NCBI GenBank assembly: GCA_017556895.1
Contig: JAFYLX010000107.1
Span: 1-7,179 of the forward strand
Source of the DNA: Bacillota bacterium
GTDB lineage: Bacteria; Bacillota_A; Clostridia; Peptostreptococcales; Anaerovoracaceae
Direction of reading: 5' to 3'
Length of the DNA: 7,179 nt
How positions within the stretch are numbered: the stretch's first letter is position 1; each line of letters opens with the position of its first letter. Below the pieces are notes generated by a model that was given only the letters and a program-made list of their open reading frames with translations, made no database searches and was not told the DNA's origin. The position numbers and the translations under genes were made by a program. Below are positions 6,480-7,179 of the stretch, one piece after another.

Positions 6480-6734
6480 ATGTCATAGATATACATTTTT
6501 CCATTTGAATCATGACGCACTACTATAATTACGTTAAAGATATTATATCGTTCTATATTGCCCATATCATCGAATACAGGTAATGCAAAAATAAATACTA
6601 TTTTGTTACCGTCTAAATCTTCAATAATATCAACTTTTCTGTTCATAATAGTCCCCCCACATTTTATAACCTTTTGGTTTAATGAAAATATGATAGCAAT
6701 TATAAATATTGATTTCAGCACAAAATGGGTTTTT
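6413..6734. repeat. 12-base direct repeats flanking the nuclease-like remnant
   Basis: AAATGGGTTTTT is present perfectly at 6413-6424 and at 6723-6734, one copy on each side of the minus-strand remnant (6437-6646) and 310 bases apart. This could be a target-site duplication or a recombination scar bounding an inserted segment. No inverted terminal repeats are seen just inside the copies. Confidence 0.5.
6437..6646 (-). pseudogene. Internally deleted remnant of a mobile-element-associated nuclease-like (PBECR/MuF-type) protein
   Basis: A 69-residue minus-strand frame starts at ATG 6646 behind a G-rich ribosome binding site (complement of 6652-6657) and stops with TAG at 6439-6437. Residues 1-19 (MNRKVDIIEDLDGNKIVFI) resemble the N-terminus, and residues 20-69 (FALPVFDDMGNIERYNIFN, then RHDSNGKMYIYDIINIKKE) the C-terminus, of a family of about 170-190 residues common in Clostridia prophages and integrative elements, which I recall being assigned to phage-associated Barnase/EndoU/ColicinE5/RelE-like nucleases. 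About 100 residues that normally lie between are absent, yet the frame is kept. The match is from memory, so the family name is tentative. The frame could instead be a short expressed protein. A longer upstream start at 6721 gives an unlikely hydrophobic extension (MLKSIFIIAIIFSL) before the better ribosome binding site. Minus-strand transcripts would end at the hairpin 6351-6329. Confidence 0.55.
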
Positions 6735-6767
6735 GTTTGTATAAACCGTAGTTTGTTGGTGAAAAGA

Positions 6768-6776
6768 TGATATAAT
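6768..6776 (+). promoter_or_regulatory. Extended -10 promoter of the XRE regulator gene
   Basis: TGATATAAT contains a perfect TATAAT (6771-6776) with TG one base upstream (6768-6769). There is no good -35 box at 16-18 bases, which extended -10 promoters can tolerate. Transcription would start near 6783, giving a leader of about 83 bases before the XRE ATG. The block resembles the dehydrogenase promoter at 3734-3742 (TGATATAATAA in both). Confidence 0.6.
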
Positions 6777-6795
6777 AAATATAATTTCCATTCAA

Positions 6796-6826
6796 AGTCT
6801 ACGGACTAGGGATTCGAATTTTAATC
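6796..6826. promoter_or_regulatory. Small inverted repeats in the XRE leader, possible operator
   Basis: Just downstream of the -10 lie AGTC-N4-GACT (6796-6807), the perfect 8-base palindrome ATTCGAAT (6812-6819) and GATT...AATC (6811-6826). XRE-type regulators often bind palindromes near their own promoter, so one of these could be an autoregulatory site. The elements are short and the assignment is speculative. Confidence 0.3.
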
Positions 6827-6839
6827 AAGGGGATTTACA

Positions 6840-6881
6840 ATGTTCATAAAGGGGAGGAAAACTTTATGGAACAGAGAATAA
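6840..6881 (+). CDS. Possible 13-codon leader ORF overlapping the XRE start
   Basis: An ATG at 6840 preceded by AAGGGGA (6827-6833, 6 bases away) opens a 13-residue frame (MFIKGRKTLWNRE) that stops at TAA 6879-6881. It covers the ribosome binding site and start codon of the XRE gene (6866) in another frame. Translating it would interfere with, or couple to, XRE initiation. Such short frames arise easily by chance, so expression is uncertain. Confidence 0.3.
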   Translation: MFIKGRKTLWNRE

Positions 6882-7179
6882 TCGGTGAATATATCGCTAG
6901 GAAGCGAAAAGAACAGAACTTTACTCAAGGACAGCTTGCTGAGAAATTAGGCGTGTCAAACAAGACTGTATCTAAGTGGGAAAACGGCAACAGCATGCCT
7001 GATTACAGTATCATTAGTGAGCTTTGCAACACATTAGACATCAGTCTAATGGAACTCTTTGATGGCAGAGATTCAGAACATAAAGAAAATACTTCATATA
7101 CTGACGAGCAGGTGCTTGAGTTACTGGAAAGAACACAGTCATTGGAAAAGAGAGTAGAGAAACTCTTTGGTATATTTGA
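6866..7179 (+). CDS. XRE-family helix-turn-helix regulator, 3' partial
   Basis: The 104 visible codons stay open to the window end; the last bases TGA are not in frame, so the gene runs on. Residues 5-65 form a Cro/C1-type HTH: IGEYIARKRKEQNFTQGQLA, then LGVSNKTVSKWENG with the recognition helix at about 32-40, then MPDYSIISELCNTLDISLMEL. After a polar linker (69-80) comes a helix LELLERTQSLEKRVEKLFGI (84-103). In relatives I recall with this arrangement, that helix leads into membrane segments at the C-terminus, so this may be a membrane-bound regulator; that part is outside the window. The start is fixed by a strong GGGGAGG (6851-6857), 8 bases upstream. It is transcribed away from the island and probably controls itself or the next genes downstream. 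Confidence 0.9.
   Translation, partial: MEQRIIGEYIARKRKEQNFTQGQLAEKLGVSNKTVSKWENGNSMPDYSIISELCNTLDISLMELFDGRDSEHKENTSYTDEQVLELLERTQSLEKRVEKLFGIF

Noticed and set aside
6425..6722. An insertion sequence or MITE between the 12-base repeats
   Set aside because: No transposase and no inverted terminal repeats are seen at the inner ends (AACTGAG against the complement of TCAGCAC), so a named mobile element cannot be supported.
6558..6770. 70-codon plus-strand open frame across the AT-rich island
   Set aside because: It overlaps the minus-strand remnant, which has the better ribosome binding site and recognisable motifs. Its product has no recognisable pattern.
7177..7179. TGA at the very end of the window as the XRE stop codon
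   Set aside because: It is out of frame; in the XRE frame the last full codon is TTT at 7175-7177, followed by GA of an incomplete codon.

Overview
The window looks like chromosomal DNA of a low-to-moderate GC member of the Bacillota, most likely an anaerobic Clostridia-type bacterium. The grounds are strong GGAGG-type ribosome binding sites, heavy use of AGA for arginine and CTA/TTA for leucine, and the gene families present. No genus can be fixed from the sequence alone. No rRNA, tRNA, CRISPR array or intact transposase is visible. All six substantial genes lie on the plus strand; the only minus-strand gene is a short remnant.

Region 1 (1-3681) is a likely operon. It holds the C-terminal half of a large U32-family protein (the family that includes the 23S rRNA hydroxylation protein RlhA), an ABC-F ATPase of the ribosome-acting type, and a 1-Cys (Prx6-type) peroxiredoxin. 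The last two genes are only 11 bases apart, and the operon ends in a clear hairpin-plus-T-run terminator. The three products could together protect or tune the ribosome under oxidative or translational stress; that link is inference.

Region 2 (3714-6351) starts with a near-consensus promoter placed so close to the first ATG that the message may be leaderless. It encodes a D-2-hydroxyacid dehydrogenase with an Arg-Arg pair where NAD-specific relatives carry Asp, a DUF4230-like single-span membrane protein with a Lys/Thr-rich histone-H1-like N-terminal tail, and an unrecognised multi-span membrane protein. It closes with a hairpin that has a better U-tract on the minus strand than on the plus strand.

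Region 3 (6352-6865) is an AT-rich intergenic island. It contains a strong plus-strand promoter, short direct repeats, and a 69-residue minus-strand frame that reads like the two ends of a mobile-element/phage-associated nuclease-like family joined after loss of the middle. Perfect 12-base direct repeats lie on either side of this remnant.

Region 4 (6768-7179) is the start of an XRE-type helix-turn-helix regulator, cut by the window end. It has its own extended -10 promoter and a possible 13-codon leader ORF overlapping its start. I see no convincing complete new defence or mobile system. The least explained parts are the DUF4230/membrane-protein pair and the island upstream of the XRE gene.
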